A stretch of 9,177 nucleotides of DNA from Rhodocyclaceae bacterium (GCA_027325905.1 DAIEEM010000082.1:1-9177), one strand, 5' to 3'. Shown: positions 1-7,903, counted from the first letter of the stretch. Translations and numbers: made by a program. The notes: generated from the letters alone by a model not told the origin.

Positions 1-1
1 C

Positions 2-1048
2 GGACCGGCCATCGGCTGCGTCGTCGACGGCTGCCCGCCGGGCCTCGAACTGTCCGTCGCCGATATCCAGGTCGAACTCGACCGCCGCAAGCCGGGCACC
101 TCGCGCCATGTCACGCAGCGCCGCGAATCCGACAGCGTCGAAATCCTCTCGGGCGTGTTCGAGGGCCGTACTACCGGGGCGCCCATCGCCCTGCTGATCC
201 GCAACGAGGACCAGCGCAGCAAGGACTACGGCAGCATCGCCGCGACCTTCCGCCCCGGCCATGCCGACTACACCTACTGGCAGAAATTCGGCATCCGCGA
301 TTACCGCGGCGGCGGCCGCGCCAGCGCGCGCGAGACGGCCTCGCGCGTAGCCGCCGGCGCCATCGCCAAGAAGTGGCTGGCCGAACGCCACGGCGTGACG
401 GTGCGCGGCTACATGAGCCGGCTCGGACCGATCGACATCGCCTTCAAGGACTGGCAGGCAGTGAACGCCAATCCCTTTTTCGCGCCGGATGCGGACGTCG
501 TGCCGCGCCTGGAGGCCTACATGGACGAACTGCGCAAGTCGGGCGATTCCATCGGCGCGCAGATCACGGTTGTCGCCGAGAACGTGCCGGTCGGCTGGGG
601 CGACCCGGTGTTCGACCGCCTCGACGCGCAAATCGCCTACGCGCTGATGAGCATCAACGCCGTCAAGGGCGTGGAGATCGGCGCCGGTTTCGCCAGCGTG
701 ACGCAGCGCGGCAGCGAGCACGGCGACGAACTTACGCCCGCCGGTTTCGCCAGCAATCATGCCGGCGGCATTCTCGGCGGCATCTCGACGGGCCAGGACA
801 TCGTCGCCAACCTCGCCGTCAAGCCGACTTCGAGCATCCGCTTGCCGCGCCGCTCCATCGATCTCGCCGGCAACGCGACCACGGTGTCGACGGAAGGCCG
901 CCACGATCCCTGCGTCGGCATCCGCGCCGCGCCGATTGCCGAAGCCATGCTGGCCCTGGTGCTCATCGACGCGGCGCTGCGCCATCGCGCGCAATGCGGC
1001 GACGTCGTCTGCGCCACGCCGAAAATTCCGGGTCGCCTGATAAAATGA
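2..1048 (+). CDS. aroC: Chorismate synthase, 5' end outside the window
   Basis: AroC converts 5-enolpyruvylshikimate-3-phosphate to chorismate in the cytoplasm, using reduced FMN; it is the last step of the shikimate pathway. The open frame runs from base 2 to a TGA at 1046-1048, giving 348 codons. Against the roughly 360-residue family, only about 20 N-terminal residues are missing. The fragment opens with [10 protein letters not shown], which follows the first active-site histidine region in homologues. Family motifs seen in order are [42 protein letters not shown] (near 752-781) and [14 protein letters not shown] at 155 could be taken for a start, but homology continues upstream without a break, so it is internal. 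The gene looks intact and ends 28 nt before the next one. Chorismate feeds the tryptophan branch, whose trpF and trpB lie about 7 kb downstream. Identification is near certain. Confidence 0.97.
   Translation, partial: GPAIGCVVDGCPPGLELSVADIQVELDRRKPGTSRHVTQRRESDSVEILSGVFEGRTTGAPIALLIRNEDQRSKDYGSIAATFRPGHADYTYWQKFGIRDYRGGGRASARETASRVAAGAIAKKWLAERHGVTVRGYMSRLGPIDIAFKDWQAVNANPFFAPDADVVPRLEAYMDELRKSGDSIGAQITVVAENVPVGWGDPVFDRLDAQIAYALMSINAVKGVEIGAGFASVTQRGSEHGDELTPAGFASNHAGGILGGISTGQDIVANLAVKPTSSIRLPRRSIDLAGNATTVSTEGRHDPCVGIRAAPIAEAMLALVLIDAALRHRAQCGDVVCATPKIPGRLIK
1038..1046 (+). promoter_or_regulatory. Candidate extended -10 promoter for the DUF465 gene
   Basis: The last codons of aroC contain TGATAAAAT, that is a TGn extension followed by TAAAAT, a 5/6 match to the sigma-70 -10 box. 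No recognisable -35 box lies 16-18 nt upstream, which is tolerated in extended -10 promoters. Transcription would start near 1053, about 25 nt before the ATG at 1077. This is a pattern-based inference, but AT-rich hexamers are uncommon in this GC-rich sequence. Confidence 0.35.
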
Positions 1049-1076
1049 CTCCATGATTTCCACCGGGAGGTAGTCC

Positions 1077-1337
1077 ATGCAGGTCGATCATCACGAGCTC
1101 CAGCAAGAGTTTCCGGACATGCACGATGCCATCGTCGGCCTCAAGGGCGCCAATGCGCATTTCGCCGCCATGTTTGCGCGCTACAACCGCCTGACGGGCA
1201 AGGTCGAGAACCTTGAGGAAAACGACATGCCGGTGGCCGACTTCACTCTGGAGGACATGAAGAAGCAGCGCGTCAAGCTGAAAGACGAGATCTACTTCCT
1301 GCTGCTTGCGTTCCGCGCCGGCCAACAATACAAATAA
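1077..1337 (+). CDS. YdcH/DUF465 family small protein
   Basis: This 86-residue, soluble, mostly alpha-helical protein matches the DUF465 (YdcH) family. The diagnostic features are LKGANAHFAAMFARYNRL in the first half and the C-terminal block MKKQRVKLKDEIYFLL, which mirror the family's LK-x-FxxLxxEYxxLxxxI and LKKxRLxLKDEI patterns. Heptad-like spacing of Leu, Ile and Val suggests a short coiled-coil hairpin. There is no signal peptide or membrane segment. The start is well supported: GGGAGG at 1065-1070 lies 6 nt before the ATG. The gene sits 28 nt after aroC and 30 nt before the MFS gene, so it may be co-transcribed with either. The family's biochemical function is not established as far as I know, so none is assigned. 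Confidence 0.9.
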   Translation: MQVDHHELQQEFPDMHDAIVGLKGANAHFAAMFARYNRLTGKVENLEENDMPVADFTLEDMKKQRVKLKDEIYFLLLAFRAGQQYK

Positions 1338-1367
1338 CCTTGGGGGCGCATTCGACCCGCCGCGCGG

Positions 1368-2528
1368 ATGCAAGTACCTCCCCAGTGGCGGATCTCCGCC
1401 TGGTATTTTTTCTACTTCGCCTACGTCGGCGCCTTCGCGCCGTACTTCACGCTCTACCTGCAGTCGCTCGGCTTTTCGGCCTGGGACATCGGCGTCCTGA
1501 TGGCGGCGGCGCCGGTGATGCGGGCGGCGGCGCCGGCCTTCTGGGGCGCGCTCTCCGACCGTTCGGGGCGCCGCGTTCCGATCGTGCGCTTCTCGGCGAC
1601 GGCGACGGCCGCCGCCTTCGTGGTGTTCTTCTTCGCCAAGGGCTTTTGGGGCGTGCTGGCCGGCATTGTCCTCAACTTCTTCTTCTGGTCGGCGGCCCAT
1701 CCGCTGGTCGAAGCGCTGACGCTGGATCATCTGCGCGAACGCACGGAGCAGTACGGCCGCATTCGCCTCTGGGGTTCCGTCGGTTTCGTCGTGACGGTGC
1801 TGGGCGTGGGCATGCTGCTCGACGCGGTGCCGCTCGCCGCCTTGCTCTGGGTCTGCCTCGGACTGCTGCTCGGCATCGCCGCCTGCGCCGGCAGCCTGCG
1901 GGAGACCCCGCATGCCGCGCCGGCCAAGCCGGCGGCTTCCCTGCGCCTGGCGTTGCGGCAGCCCAAGGTAGTGGCGCTGCTGGCGGCCTGTTTCTTCATG
2001 TCGGCGGCGCACGGACCGCTCTACGTCTTCTTCTCGATCCACCTCGTCGACCACGGCTACGGCAAGACCGTGGTCGGCGCGCTGTGGTCGCTGGGCGTCG
2101 TCGCCGAAATCCTCGTCTTCGCTTTCCTGCCGCGCCTGATGCGCCGCTTCTCGCTGCGCGGCATCCTGCTGACCAGCTTCGCGCTGGCCGCGCTGCGCTT
2201 CCTGCTGATCGGCTGGGAAGTCGATTCGCTGCCCCTGCTGCTGGCGGCGCAAGTGATGCACGGGGCCACCTTCGGCGCCTACCATGCGGCCGCCGTCACC
2301 GCGCTGAACCGCTGGTTTCCGCCGCAGCAGCAGGGGCGCGTGCAGGCGCTCTACGGCAGCATCTCCTTCGGCGCCGGCGGCATGCTCGGCAATTTCATCA
2401 GCGGCATGGCCTGGGCGCCATGGGGTGCGGGTTGGACCTACACGCTCGGCGCCGGCTTCGCGCTGGTCGGCTGGCTGCTGATCTGGCGCGGCATGCGGAC
2501 GGAGCCGGCCGCCCGAGCTATGAGATAA
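1368..2528 (+). CDS. MFS transporter, PPP (HcaT-like) family
   Basis: This 386-residue integral inner-membrane protein has about 12 hydrophobic segments, split by a polar loop at residues 177-200 into two halves of six, the usual MFS layout. The opening [20 protein letters not shown] followed by YLQSLGFS is characteristic of the phenylpropionate-permease (HcaT-like, MFS_1_like) group. A motif-A-like loop, [11 protein letters not shown], is at residues 59-69, and [12 protein letters not shown] at 129-140 is also typical of the group. Such proteins are presumed proton-coupled importers. The substrate cannot be read from the sequence, and no catabolic genes are nearby to suggest an aromatic acid. 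The ATG at 1368 gives the usual short N-terminus but has only a weak GCGCGG just upstream; GGGGG at 1341-1345 is too far to act as a ribosome site. Expression may rely on coupling to the gene 30 nt upstream. Confidence 0.9.
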   Translation: MQVPPQWRISAWYFFYFAYVGAFAPYFTLYLQSLGFSAWDIGVLMAAAPVMRAAAPAFWGALSDRSGRRVPIVRFSATATAAAFVVFFFAKGFWGVLAGIVLNFFFWSAAHPLVEALTLDHLRERTEQYGRIRLWGSVGFVVTVLGVGMLLDAVPLAALLWVCLGLLLGIAACAGSLRETPHAAPAKPAASLRLALRQPKVVALLAACFFMSAAHGPLYVFFSIHLVDHGYGKTVVGALWSLGVVAEILVFAFLPRLMRRFSLRGILLTSFALAALRFLLIGWEVDSLPLLLAAQVMHGATFGAYHAAAVTALNRWFPPQQQGRVQALYGSISFGAGGMLGNFISGMAWAPWGAGWTYTLGAGFALVGWLLIWRGMRTEPAARAMR

Positions 2529-2529
2529 T
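2521..2529 (+). promoter_or_regulatory. Candidate extended -10 promoter for asd
   Basis: TGAGATAAT overlaps the end of the MFS gene: a TGn extension followed by GATAAT, a 5/6 match to the sigma-70 -10 hexamer. No good -35 box is found at 16-18 nt spacing. A start near 2536 would give asd a leader of about 100 nt containing the hairpin at 2585-2605. This is an inference from sequence pattern only. Confidence 0.33.
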
Positions 2530-2584
2530 GAAAAGAGGTGCCATCGACACCGCAAGCGTTCCGCGGCGGGCGTTCGGGAAGTGG

Positions 2585-2605
2585 GCGACGCGGTGCTCGC
2601 GTCGC
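2585..2605 (+). other. Hairpin in the asd leader
   Basis: A perfect 8-bp inverted repeat, GCGACGCG at 2585-2592 and CGCGTCGC at 2598-2605, encloses a 5-nt loop (GTGCT). A G-T pair can extend it by one. It ends 18 nt before the asd Shine-Dalgarno sequence and has no following T-run, so it is not a standard intrinsic terminator. It could be a leader structure affecting asd mRNA stability or translation, or a chance product of high GC content. Confidence 0.4.
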
Positions 2606-2623
2606 TGCAACGGATAGTCATTC

Positions 2624-2628
2624 AAGGA
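2624..2628 (+). promoter_or_regulatory. Ribosome binding site that fixes the asd start
   Basis: AAGGA, within AAGGAAAGG, lies 6 nt upstream of the ATG at 2635. It supports that ATG over an in-frame GTG at 2581, which would add 18 residues with no counterpart in Asd proteins and no ribosome site of its own. Confidence 0.8.
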
Positions 2629-2634
2629 AAGGCG

Positions 2635-3741
2635 ATGAAAAAGGTAGGTCTGGTGGGTTGGCGCGGCATGGTCGGTTCCGTGCTCATGCAGCGTATGCGC
2701 GAGGAGGGCGATTTCGCCCTGATCGAGCCGGTGTTCTTCACCACGTCCAACGTCGGCGGCAAGGGGCCGGTCGAAAGCGGCGGCGCGAAACTTTTGGACG
2801 CGCAGTCGATCGCCGACCTCAAGGCGCTCGACATCGTCATCACCTGCCAGGGCGGCGACTACACCAACGAGGTGTTCCCGAAGCTGCGCGCGGCCGGCTG
2901 GAACGGCCACTGGATCGACGCGGCTTCCAGCCTGCGCATGAAAGACGACGCCGTCATCATCCTCGATCCGGTCAATCTCCACGTCATCGAGGCCGCGCTG
3001 GCGCAGGGTGGGTGCAACTGGATCGGCGGCAACTGCACGGTATCGCTGATGCTGATGGCCTTGGGCGGACTCTTCAAAGCCGATCTCGTCGAGTGGCTGA
3101 CGTCGATGACCTACCAGGCGGCCTCCGGCGCCGGCGCGCAGAACATGCGCGAACTGCTGCAGCAGATGGGCGAGGCGCACCGCGTCGCCAGGAACCTGCT
3201 CGACGATCCGGCCTCGGCCATCCTCGACATCGACCGCGAAGTGGCCGGCGTCTTGCGCGACGACTCCTTCCCCACCGCCAATTTCGGCGTGCCGCTGGCC
3301 GGCTCGCTGATCCCGTGGATCGACAAGGATCTCGGCAATGGCCAGAGCCGCGAAGAATGGAAAGGCGCGGCGGAGACGAACAAGATTCTCGGTCTCGCCG
3401 CCCGGCCGATTCCCGTCGACGGCCTGTGCGTGCGCATCGGCGCCATGCGCTGCCATTCGCAGGCGCTGACCATCAAGCTGAAGAAGGACGTGCCGCTGGC
3501 GGATGTCGAAGGCTTGCTCGCCGGCCACAATCCCTGGGCCAAGGTGGTGCCGAACCAACGCGACGCCTCGATGCGCGAACTGACGCCGACGGCGGTGACC
3601 GGAACGCTGATGACGCCGGTCGGGCGGCTGCGCAAGCTCAGCATGGGGAACCAGTACCTGTCGGCATTTACCGTCGGCGACCAACTGCTTTGGGGCGCTG
3701 CCGAGCCCTTGCGCCGGATGTTGCGCATCCTGATCGATTGA
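2635..3741 (+). CDS. asd: Aspartate-semialdehyde dehydrogenase
   Basis: Asd reduces L-aspartyl-4-phosphate to L-aspartate-4-semialdehyde with NADPH, the branch point for lysine/diaminopimelate, threonine, methionine and isoleucine. The product has 368 residues, essentially the 367 of the E. coli enzyme. It opens with the Rossmann nucleotide-binding sequence [13 protein letters not shown] (residues 4-16). The catalytic cysteine is Cys134 in [10 protein letters not shown]. Glu241 in REEWKG, Arg267 in CVRIGA and the acid-base His274 in RCHSQALT match the known active-site positions. The start is the ATG at 2635, preceded by AAGGA with 6 nt spacing. All key residues are present and no frame damage is seen. 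In related bacteria asd often follows leuB; here an MFS gene precedes it, 106 nt upstream, which suggests that asd has its own promoter. Confidence 0.97.
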   Translation: MKKVGLVGWRGMVGSVLMQRMREEGDFALIEPVFFTTSNVGGKGPVESGGAKLLDAQSIADLKALDIVITCQGGDYTNEVFPKLRAAGWNGHWIDAASSLRMKDDAVIILDPVNLHVIEAALAQGGCNWIGGNCTVSLMLMALGGLFKADLVEWLTSMTYQAASGAGAQNMRELLQQMGEAHRVARNLLDDPASAILDIDREVAGVLRDDSFPTANFGVPLAGSLIPWIDKDLGNGQSREEWKGAAETNKILGLAARPIPVDGLCVRIGAMRCHSQALTIKLKKDVPLADVEGLLAGHNPWAKVVPNQRDASMRELTPTAVTGTLMTPVGRLRKLSMGNQYLSAFTVGDQLLWGAAEPLRRMLRILID

Positions 3742-3783
3742 AGATTCCGCCACCAGGCGCAGTAGATGAGCTAAAGGTTGAGC

Positions 3784-3812
3784 TTGCAGCCTTAAGGCCA
3801 TGATGTTATTTT
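3784..3812 (+). promoter_or_regulatory. Candidate sigma-70 promoter of fimV
   Basis: In the 107-nt gap between asd and fimV, TTGCAG (3784-3789) and TATTTT (3807-3812) are separated by exactly 17 nt, and TG at 3804-3805 gives an extended -10. The surrounding 3800-3830 is the most AT-rich stretch of the window. Transcription would begin near 3819, leaving a leader of about 30 nt. A small palindrome, GCCTTAAGGC (3789-3798), overlaps the spacer and could be an operator or chance. I see no strong terminator for asd in this gap. Confidence 0.5.
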
Positions 3813-3837
3813 AATTACCGAATTTTCATATCCCCTC

Positions 3838-3844
3838 GGGGAGG
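3838..3844 (+). promoter_or_regulatory. Ribosome binding site of fimV
   Basis: GGGGAGG is a strong Shine-Dalgarno match 4 nt before the GTG at 3849. It supports this non-ATG start, which leaves a correctly sized signal peptide; no in-frame ATG precedes the signal sequence. The spacing is slightly short. The CTG at 3852 would give a more usual 7 nt, but CTG starts are rare. Confidence 0.65.
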
Positions 3845-3848
3845 CGCC

Positions 3849-6461
3849 GTGCTGAAGACCGACCACTCGAAACGATTCAAACTATCCGTGCTGGCTATGG
3901 CCTTGGCGATCATGCCGCTGGGCGCCCAGGCTGCGGGGTTGGGCCGGCTGACGGTAACTTCCGCGCTGGGCCAGCCTTTGCGGGCCGAGATTGAGTTGAC
4001 GGCAAGCCGCGAGGAAGTCTCGTCCATGTCCGCGCGCCTGGCTCCGGTCGATGCCTTCACGAACGCCGGTATCGACTTCTCGCCTGCGCTTTCCAGCATC
4101 CGTTTCAAGGTCGACAGGCGTCCGAACGGGCAGGTCTTCCTTACGGCAAATTCCGACCGGCCCTTCAGCGAACCTTTCATCGACATGTTGGTCGAGGTGA
4201 GTTGGGCTTCGGGGCGCTTGGTGCGCGAGTACACTTTTCTGCTCGATCCGCCGGACGTCTTCAAGAAGCCGGCAACGGCGGCACCCGTGTTCGTGCCGGA
4301 GGTCAAGAAGGAAGCGCCGGCCGTGCCTAGCGGTCCGGCGCCGGCCGCTGCGCCGCAGGCGGCGGAATCGCGCGCCGCACCGCCGGCCGCTGCGCCAGGC
4401 GGTTCGCGGCCGCCGCCGAAAGCGGCCGCAAAGCCCGCCGCCGGTGGTACGACGCGGCAGGTCGTGCGCGGCGACACGCTGGCGAAGATCGCCGACGAGA
4501 CGAAACCCGCGGGCGTCAGTCTCGACCAGATGCTGGCCGCCCTGTTACTCGACAACAAGGACGTTTTCGACGGCGCCAACATGAACCGCCTGCGTGCCGG
4601 CAAGATTCTGCGCATCCCGGACAACCAGTCGGCGATGGCGGTCGAGCCGTCCGAGGCGCGCCGGATCGTCGTCACCCAGGCGGCGGACTTCAATGCCTAC
4701 CGCAGGAAGCTTGCCGCCTTGGCAGCGGCGGAAGCGCCGAAAGAAGCGGCTCCCGCGCAGGTGGCCGCCGGCAAGATCGCGCCCAAGATCGAAGAGACGC
4801 CGCCGTCGCCGGCCCCCGGCAAAGACAAGCTCGAAGTTTCGCGTGCCGAGACCGGCAAGGGCGCCACGGCCGGCGCCCGCATCGGTGCGGTCGAGGAAGA
4901 TCTCATCGCGCATGACAAGGCGCTCAAGGAAGCGAATGCACGCATCGCCGAGCTGGAGAAAAATCTCGCCGATTTGCGGAAGCTCGCAGAGATGAAGAGT
5001 GCCGCCGGCACCAAGTCCCAGGAGACGCCGGTCGTGCCCGCCGAGGCGGCGAAGCCAGCGTCGCCAGCCCTCGCCGTTCCGGCGCAGCCCGTCGAAGCGC
5101 CGAAACCTGCCGCGCCGCTTCCGTCGCCGGCCGCAAAGAAACCTGCCGTGCCGCTACCCCCGCGCCCGAGTTTCATCGAAGAGAGCCCCGGGATCGTTCT
5201 CGGCGGCGGTGGCGTCTTGGCGCTGCTGCTTGGCTACCTGGGGTATGGCGTCTGGCGCAGGAAGCGCCAAGCGGCCGCGGGCAGCGTCATCGACAGTGCG
5301 TCGTCGAGTTCCGTGTCCGGTCCGGTCGACGGCCAGAGCGTCGATACCGGTTCGGCGTTGCCGACAGATTTCAGCCAGCAGCCCGAATTCGGCGCGGCCG
5401 GTGACGAAGGCGTCGATCCGGTCGCAGAAGCCGACGTCTACATCGCTTATGGACGCGATACCCAGGCCGAGGAAATCCTGCTCGAAGCGCTCAAGACCGA
5501 TCCGACACGCTGCGCCATCCATCTCAAGCTGCTCGAAATCTATGCTGCCCGCAAGGACGCGCAATCGTTCGAAGCCGTCGCCCGCGAACTCTACGGCTTG
5601 ACCGGCGGCAACGGCGCCGATTGGGAGAAGGCGGCGACGCTCGGGCGCTCCGTCGATCCGGCGAATCCGCTCTACGGCGGCGGTGCAGAACTGGCGGCAA
5701 GCGCGCCGGACATGGTCGCTACGGTGATCACGACGACGGCCGAACTTCAGTCGCCCGCAGCGGCGGCCGAAGAACCGTTGCCGCCGCCGGATGAGGCAGC
5801 GCCGGCCGAAGAGGTTCCCGCGGCGCTGGACTTCGATCTCGACCTCGGTACTGCGCCCGAGACGGAACAATCGGCCGCCGAAGCGGAGGCCGCGCCCGCG
5901 GCGGAGCCACCGGTCGCCGAAGAAGTGATGAGCCTCGATTTCGATCTCGGTGCCGTTCCCGAGGCCGAGGCGCCCGCGGTGCCGGCGGCCGAAGCCGCAG
6001 CGCCGGGGGGGCTCGATTTCGATCTGGATACGCCCGCCGTCGAGTCCGTTGCGCCGGTTGCCGAAGCGCCCGCAGGCGGTGGGGATGCGCCCGCCCTTGA
6101 CTTCGATTTCGACTTGAGCGAGCCCGAGGCCGCGCCCGCGCCGCTTGCGGAACCCGAAATGCCGGCGCTGGATCTTGCCGGCATCAGCCTCGACCTCGAC
6201 GAGGCGCCGCCCTCGGCGCTTGCGGAAAGCCGTGCGCCGGAGATCGCAGAGCCGGAGATCGCCGAGCCGAAGACGCCCGAACCGGAGGTTCCGCTCGTCG
6301 TCGCCGACGACCCCGAGGTCGCCACCAAGCTCGAACTCGCCCAAGCCTACGAGGAGATGGGCGACAAGGAGGGGGCGCGCGAACTGCTCAACGAAGTGCT
6401 CAACGAAGGCAGCCCGTCGCAGCAGGAAGCTGCGCGCAACAAGCTGGCCGAGTTGGGCTGA
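3849..6461 (+). CDS. fimV: FimV/HubP-type polar hub protein
   Basis: FimV proteins are inner-membrane scaffolds at the cell pole that support assembly of the type IV pilus secretin, twitching motility and localisation of polar partners. The 870 residues show the family layout. A signal peptide covers about 1-28, with likely cleavage after GAQA. The FimV core begins [20 protein letters not shown] (29-48) and runs to about 135. An Ala/Pro linker follows, then a LysM-like peptidoglycan-binding region at about 203-257 ([11 protein letters not shown] to ILRIP). A predicted coiled coil lies at 347-382, and the single membrane segment at about 448-468 is followed by WRRKR. The cytoplasmic half has a TPR-like block (527-590), an acidic Ala/Pro/Glu-rich region with LDFDL repeats (658-785), and the conserved C-terminal FimV domain (817-870). 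The start is a GTG with a strong ribosome site. Position upstream of truA and trpF is common in betaproteobacteria. No pilus genes are in the window. Confidence 0.93.
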   Translation: MLKTDHSKRFKLSVLAMALAIMPLGAQAAGLGRLTVTSALGQPLRAEIELTASREEVSSMSARLAPVDAFTNAGIDFSPALSSIRFKVDRRPNGQVFLTANSDRPFSEPFIDMLVEVSWASGRLVREYTFLLDPPDVFKKPATAAPVFVPEVKKEAPAVPSGPAPAAAPQAAESRAAPPAAAPGGSRPPPKAAAKPAAGGTTRQVVRGDTLAKIADETKPAGVSLDQMLAALLLDNKDVFDGANMNRLRAGKILRIPDNQSAMAVEPSEARRIVVTQAADFNAYRRKLAALAAAEAPKEAAPAQVAAGKIAPKIEETPPSPAPGKDKLEVSRAETGKGATAGARIGAVEEDLIAHDKALKEANARIAELEKNLADLRKLAEMKSAAGTKSQETPVVPAEAAKPASPALAVPAQPVEAPKPAAPLPSPAAKKPAVPLPPRPSFIEESPGIVLGGGGVLALLLGYLGYGVWRRKRQAAAGSVIDSASSSSVSGPVDGQSVDTGSALPTDFSQQPEFGAAGDEGVDPVAEADVYIAYGRDTQAEEILLEALKTDPTRCAIHLKLLEIYAARKDAQSFEAVARELYGLTGGNGADWEKAATLGRSVDPANPLYGGGAELAASAPDMVATVITTTAELQSPAAAAEEPLPPPDEAAPAEEVPAALDFDLDLGTAPETEQSAAEAEAAPAAEPPVAEEVMSLDFDLGAVPEAEAPAVPAAEAAAPGGLDFDLDTPAVESVAPVAEAPAGGGDAPALDFDFDLSEPEAAPAPLAEPEMPALDLAGISLDLDEAPPSALAESRAPEIAEPEIAEPKTPEPEVPLVVADDPEVATKLELAQAYEEMGDKEGARELLNEVLNEGSPSQQEAARNKLAELG
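5826..6200 (+). repeat. Degenerate LDFDLDL acidic repeats within fimV
   Basis: Five copies of an acidic/hydrophobic motif lie in the cytoplasmic part of FimV: LDFDLDLG (from 5826), LDFDLG (from 5934), LDFDLD (from 6012), LDFDFDLS (from 6096) and [12 protein letters not shown] (from 6168). They are 24-36 residues apart, separated by Ala/Pro/Glu-rich linkers. The DNA copies share CTCGATTTCGATCT-like cores but are not identical, which points to old duplication under protein-level selection. Similar aspartate-rich repeats are known in FimV/HubP proteins, where they are thought to act as binding sites for partner proteins. Confidence 0.75.
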
Positions 6462-6474
6462 CCGTTCTTCTCAT

Positions 6475-6498
6475 CGCGGCGCCGGTGACGGCGCCGCG
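6475..6498 (+). other. GC-rich hairpin with GNRA tetraloop between fimV and the EcfT-like gene
   Basis: CGCGGCGCCG (6475-6484) pairs perfectly with CGGCGCCGCG (6489-6498) around a GTGA tetraloop, giving a very stable 10-bp stem. It begins 14 nt after the fimV stop and ends 14 nt before the next ATG. No T-run follows, so it is not a classic intrinsic terminator. It may stabilise the fimV mRNA 3' end, slow polymerase, or restrict ribosome access to the next gene, which has no Shine-Dalgarno sequence. The base pairing is seen directly; the role is inferred. Confidence 0.55.
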
Positions 6499-6512
6499 GC
6501 CCGGCGTCCTCG

Positions 6513-7106
6513 ATGTTCCATCCTGCCACCCTGTTGCTCGCCTGGGCAGGATTCGCGCTCGTCCTGGCCTCCCTGCCCCTCGGCATTCTTGCGCTGCTGC
6601 TTGTCCCCGTGCTGATTTCAGCCATGCTCCTCGCCAGGAGCCGCAGTTTGACCCTGTTCCGGCGCGCACGCTGGCTGCTGCTGTCGATCGCGCTGCTGTT
6701 CGCTTTCGCCACGCCGGGCCTGGCGGTGCCGGGGCCGCTCGGCGGCATGGGTATGACGCAGGATGGGCTGGTGCTCGCCGCGGAGCACTTGTCGCGCCTG
6801 GTGTTGCTGCTGGCGACGCTGTCTTTGCTGCACGAGCATCTCGGCACGGCCGGTTTCGTCGGCGGCCTTTACTGGCTGCTCGCCCCCTTGTCTCGTTGGC
6901 ACGGGGCGCGAGAGCGTATCGTGGTGCGGTTGATGCTCGTCGTCGAGTTCGTCGAAAGCGGCAGCGGCGCGGGCTGGCGGCATTGGCTGAGCGAGAAGGA
7001 CGATCGCGGTCCGCGCAGCCTGTCCCTGGCGATCAGGCGGCCGCATTGGCCCGATCGCGTGGCGCTCCTGGTCGTGGCGTGCGCGGCGGTGGCGCTGATA
7101 TGGTAA
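6513..7106 (+). CDS. Membrane protein resembling EcfT/CbiQ transporter component
   Basis: This 197-residue protein has about five or six hydrophobic segments: roughly 7-40 (probably two), 53-72, 85-107, 113-126 and 184-197. The middle part, [20 protein letters not shown] followed by [14 protein letters not shown] and [11 protein letters not shown], recalls the EcfT/CbiQ pattern (a T-x-x-G-L turn, then arginine-bearing helices leading to a P-L segment), which is the basis of the call. EcfT is the membrane coupling subunit of ECF vitamin and metal transporters, but no ATPase or S-component gene is nearby. I also do not see a convincing pair of Ala-Arg-Gly coupling motifs in the C-terminal half, so transport function is uncertain. 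The ATG at 6513 has no Shine-Dalgarno sequence and follows a strong hairpin. The stop overlaps the truA start by 7 nt (ATGGTAA), so the gene seems tied to truA translation. An uncharacterised membrane protein is the safe alternative. Confidence 0.72.
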   Translation: MFHPATLLLAWAGFALVLASLPLGILALLLVPVLISAMLLARSRSLTLFRRARWLLLSIALLFAFATPGLAVPGPLGGMGMTQDGLVLAAEHLSRLVLLLATLSLLHEHLGTAGFVGGLYWLLAPLSRWHGARERIVVRLMLVVEFVESGSGAGWRHWLSEKDDRGPRSLSLAIRRPHWPDRVALLVVACAAVALIW

Positions 7107-7903
7107 GAATCGCGCTCGGCATCGAATACGACGGCGCCGGATTCGCCGGCTGGCAGTCGCAAGCGCACGGCAATACCGTACAGGACGCGGTGGAAAAGGC
7201 GCTCGCTGCCGTCGCCGGGCAGCCCCTGCGCGTCGCCTGCGCCGGGCGCACGGATGCGGGGGTGCACGCGCTGGCCCAGGTGGTGCATTTCGATTGCGCC
7301 GTATTGCGACCCGAGACCGCCTGGGTGCGCGGCGTCAACGCCCATTCGCCGGCGCGGGTCGCGGTGCGCTGGGCGAAGGAAGTCGGCCCGGATTTTCATG
7401 CGCGATTTTCGGCCCGCTCGCGCGCCTATCGCTACGTGCTGCTGAACCGCGCGGTGCGGCCGGCGCTGCTGGCCGGGCGCGTCGGCTGGTTCCATCAACC
7501 GCTCGACGTCGAGGCGATGCGCGCCGCCGCCGGCTGCTTGGTCGGCGAGCACGACTTCTCGGCCTTCCGCGCCGCCGAGTGCCAGGCCAAGTCTCCCGTC
7601 AAGCATCTCTACCGCGCCGACATCGAAGTGCAGGGCGACTGCATCGTCTTCGATTTTCATGCCAACGCTTTCCTGCACCACATGATCCGCAATCTCGTCA
7701 GCAGCCTTGTCTATATCGGCAAGGGCAAGCACCCGGCGGTGTGGATGGCCGAACTCCTACAAGCGCGCGACCGCCAGCGCGCCGCGCCGACCTTCGCCGC
7801 CGACGGCCTCTATTTTGCCGGCGTCGAATACGACGCCGTCTGGCAACTGCCGGAAACGGGCCGTATCATAGTTGCCGATTCCATCCTCCCCGTCATGCCA
7901 TGA
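7100..7903 (+). CDS. truA: tRNA pseudouridine(38-40) synthase TruA
   Basis: TruA isomerises uridine to pseudouridine at positions 38-40 in the anticodon arm of many tRNAs. The 267-residue product fits the family length. It starts [20 protein letters not shown] (residues 2-21) and contains the catalytic motif [18 protein letters not shown], with nucleophile Asp52. [10 protein letters not shown] (109-118), the [15 protein letters not shown] block (186-200) and GKGK (207-210) are all typical. The ATG at 7100 lies inside the 3' end of the preceding membrane gene (7-nt overlap), with only a weak GGTGGCG ribosome site, which suggests translational coupling. The TGA at 7901-7903 overlaps the trpF ATG as ATGA. 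The frame stays open upstream to 6485, but that extension lies opposite the membrane gene and is not homologous. No key residue is missing. Confidence 0.96.
   Translation: MVRIALGIEYDGAGFAGWQSQAHGNTVQDAVEKALAAVAGQPLRVACAGRTDAGVHALAQVVHFDCAVLRPETAWVRGVNAHSPARVAVRWAKEVGPDFHARFSARSRAYRYVLLNRAVRPALLAGRVGWFHQPLDVEAMRAAAGCLVGEHDFSAFRAAECQAKSPVKHLYRADIEVQGDCIVFDFHANAFLHHMIRNLVSSLVYIGKGKHPAVWMAELLQARDRQRAAPTFAADGLYFAGVEYDAVWQLPETGRIIVADSILPVMP

Noticed and set aside
2528..2617. 29-codon open frame ([14 protein letters not shown]...) whose ATG overlaps the MFS stop as TAATG, a possible asd leader peptide
   Set aside because: It has no ribosome site, no run of Lys, Thr or Met codons as expected for an attenuator, and its start lies upstream of the start point predicted from the candidate promoter at 2521.
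963..2621. 552-codon open frame on the minus strand opposite the MFS gene
   Set aside because: It is rich in Arg, His, Gln and Glu with low-complexity runs, matches no family I recognise, and lies opposite a clear transporter. Long antisense frames are expected in GC-rich coding DNA.
2581..2634. GTG at 2581 as an upstream start of asd
   Set aside because: It would add 18 residues absent from Asd proteins; the ATG at 2635 has a good ribosome site and gives the normal length.
3789..3799. GCCTTAAGGC palindrome followed by T-rich sequence, as an asd terminator
   Set aside because: Only a 3-bp stem could form around the TTAA loop, too weak for termination; the T-rich part fits a -10 region better.
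2518..3801. 427-codon minus-strand and 421-codon plus-strand frames covering asd
   Set aside because: Both overlap the unmistakable asd frame, have Arg-rich or low-complexity composition and lack a recognisable fold or ribosome site.
3831..3842. TCCCCTCGGGGA palindrome overlapping the fimV ribosome site, as a translational switch
   Set aside because: The loop would be only two bases (or the stem three pairs), so a stable structure is unlikely.
4200..5170. Ala/Pro-rich repetitive DNA in fimV, considered as a mobile or tandem repeat
   Set aside because: It is compositional bias in the periplasmic linker of FimV; no direct repeat unit or insertion boundary is visible.
5154..6344. 396-codon minus-strand frame opposite the 3' half of fimV
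   Set aside because: It is an Arg/Gly-rich mirror of the repetitive Ala/Glu/Pro-coding DNA of fimV, with no family resemblance.
6485..7099. N-terminal extension of the truA frame across the EcfT-like gene, as a fusion protein
   Set aside because: The extension is Arg/Ala-rich with no homology, while the overlapping frame encodes a coherent membrane protein, and TruA begins normally at 7100.
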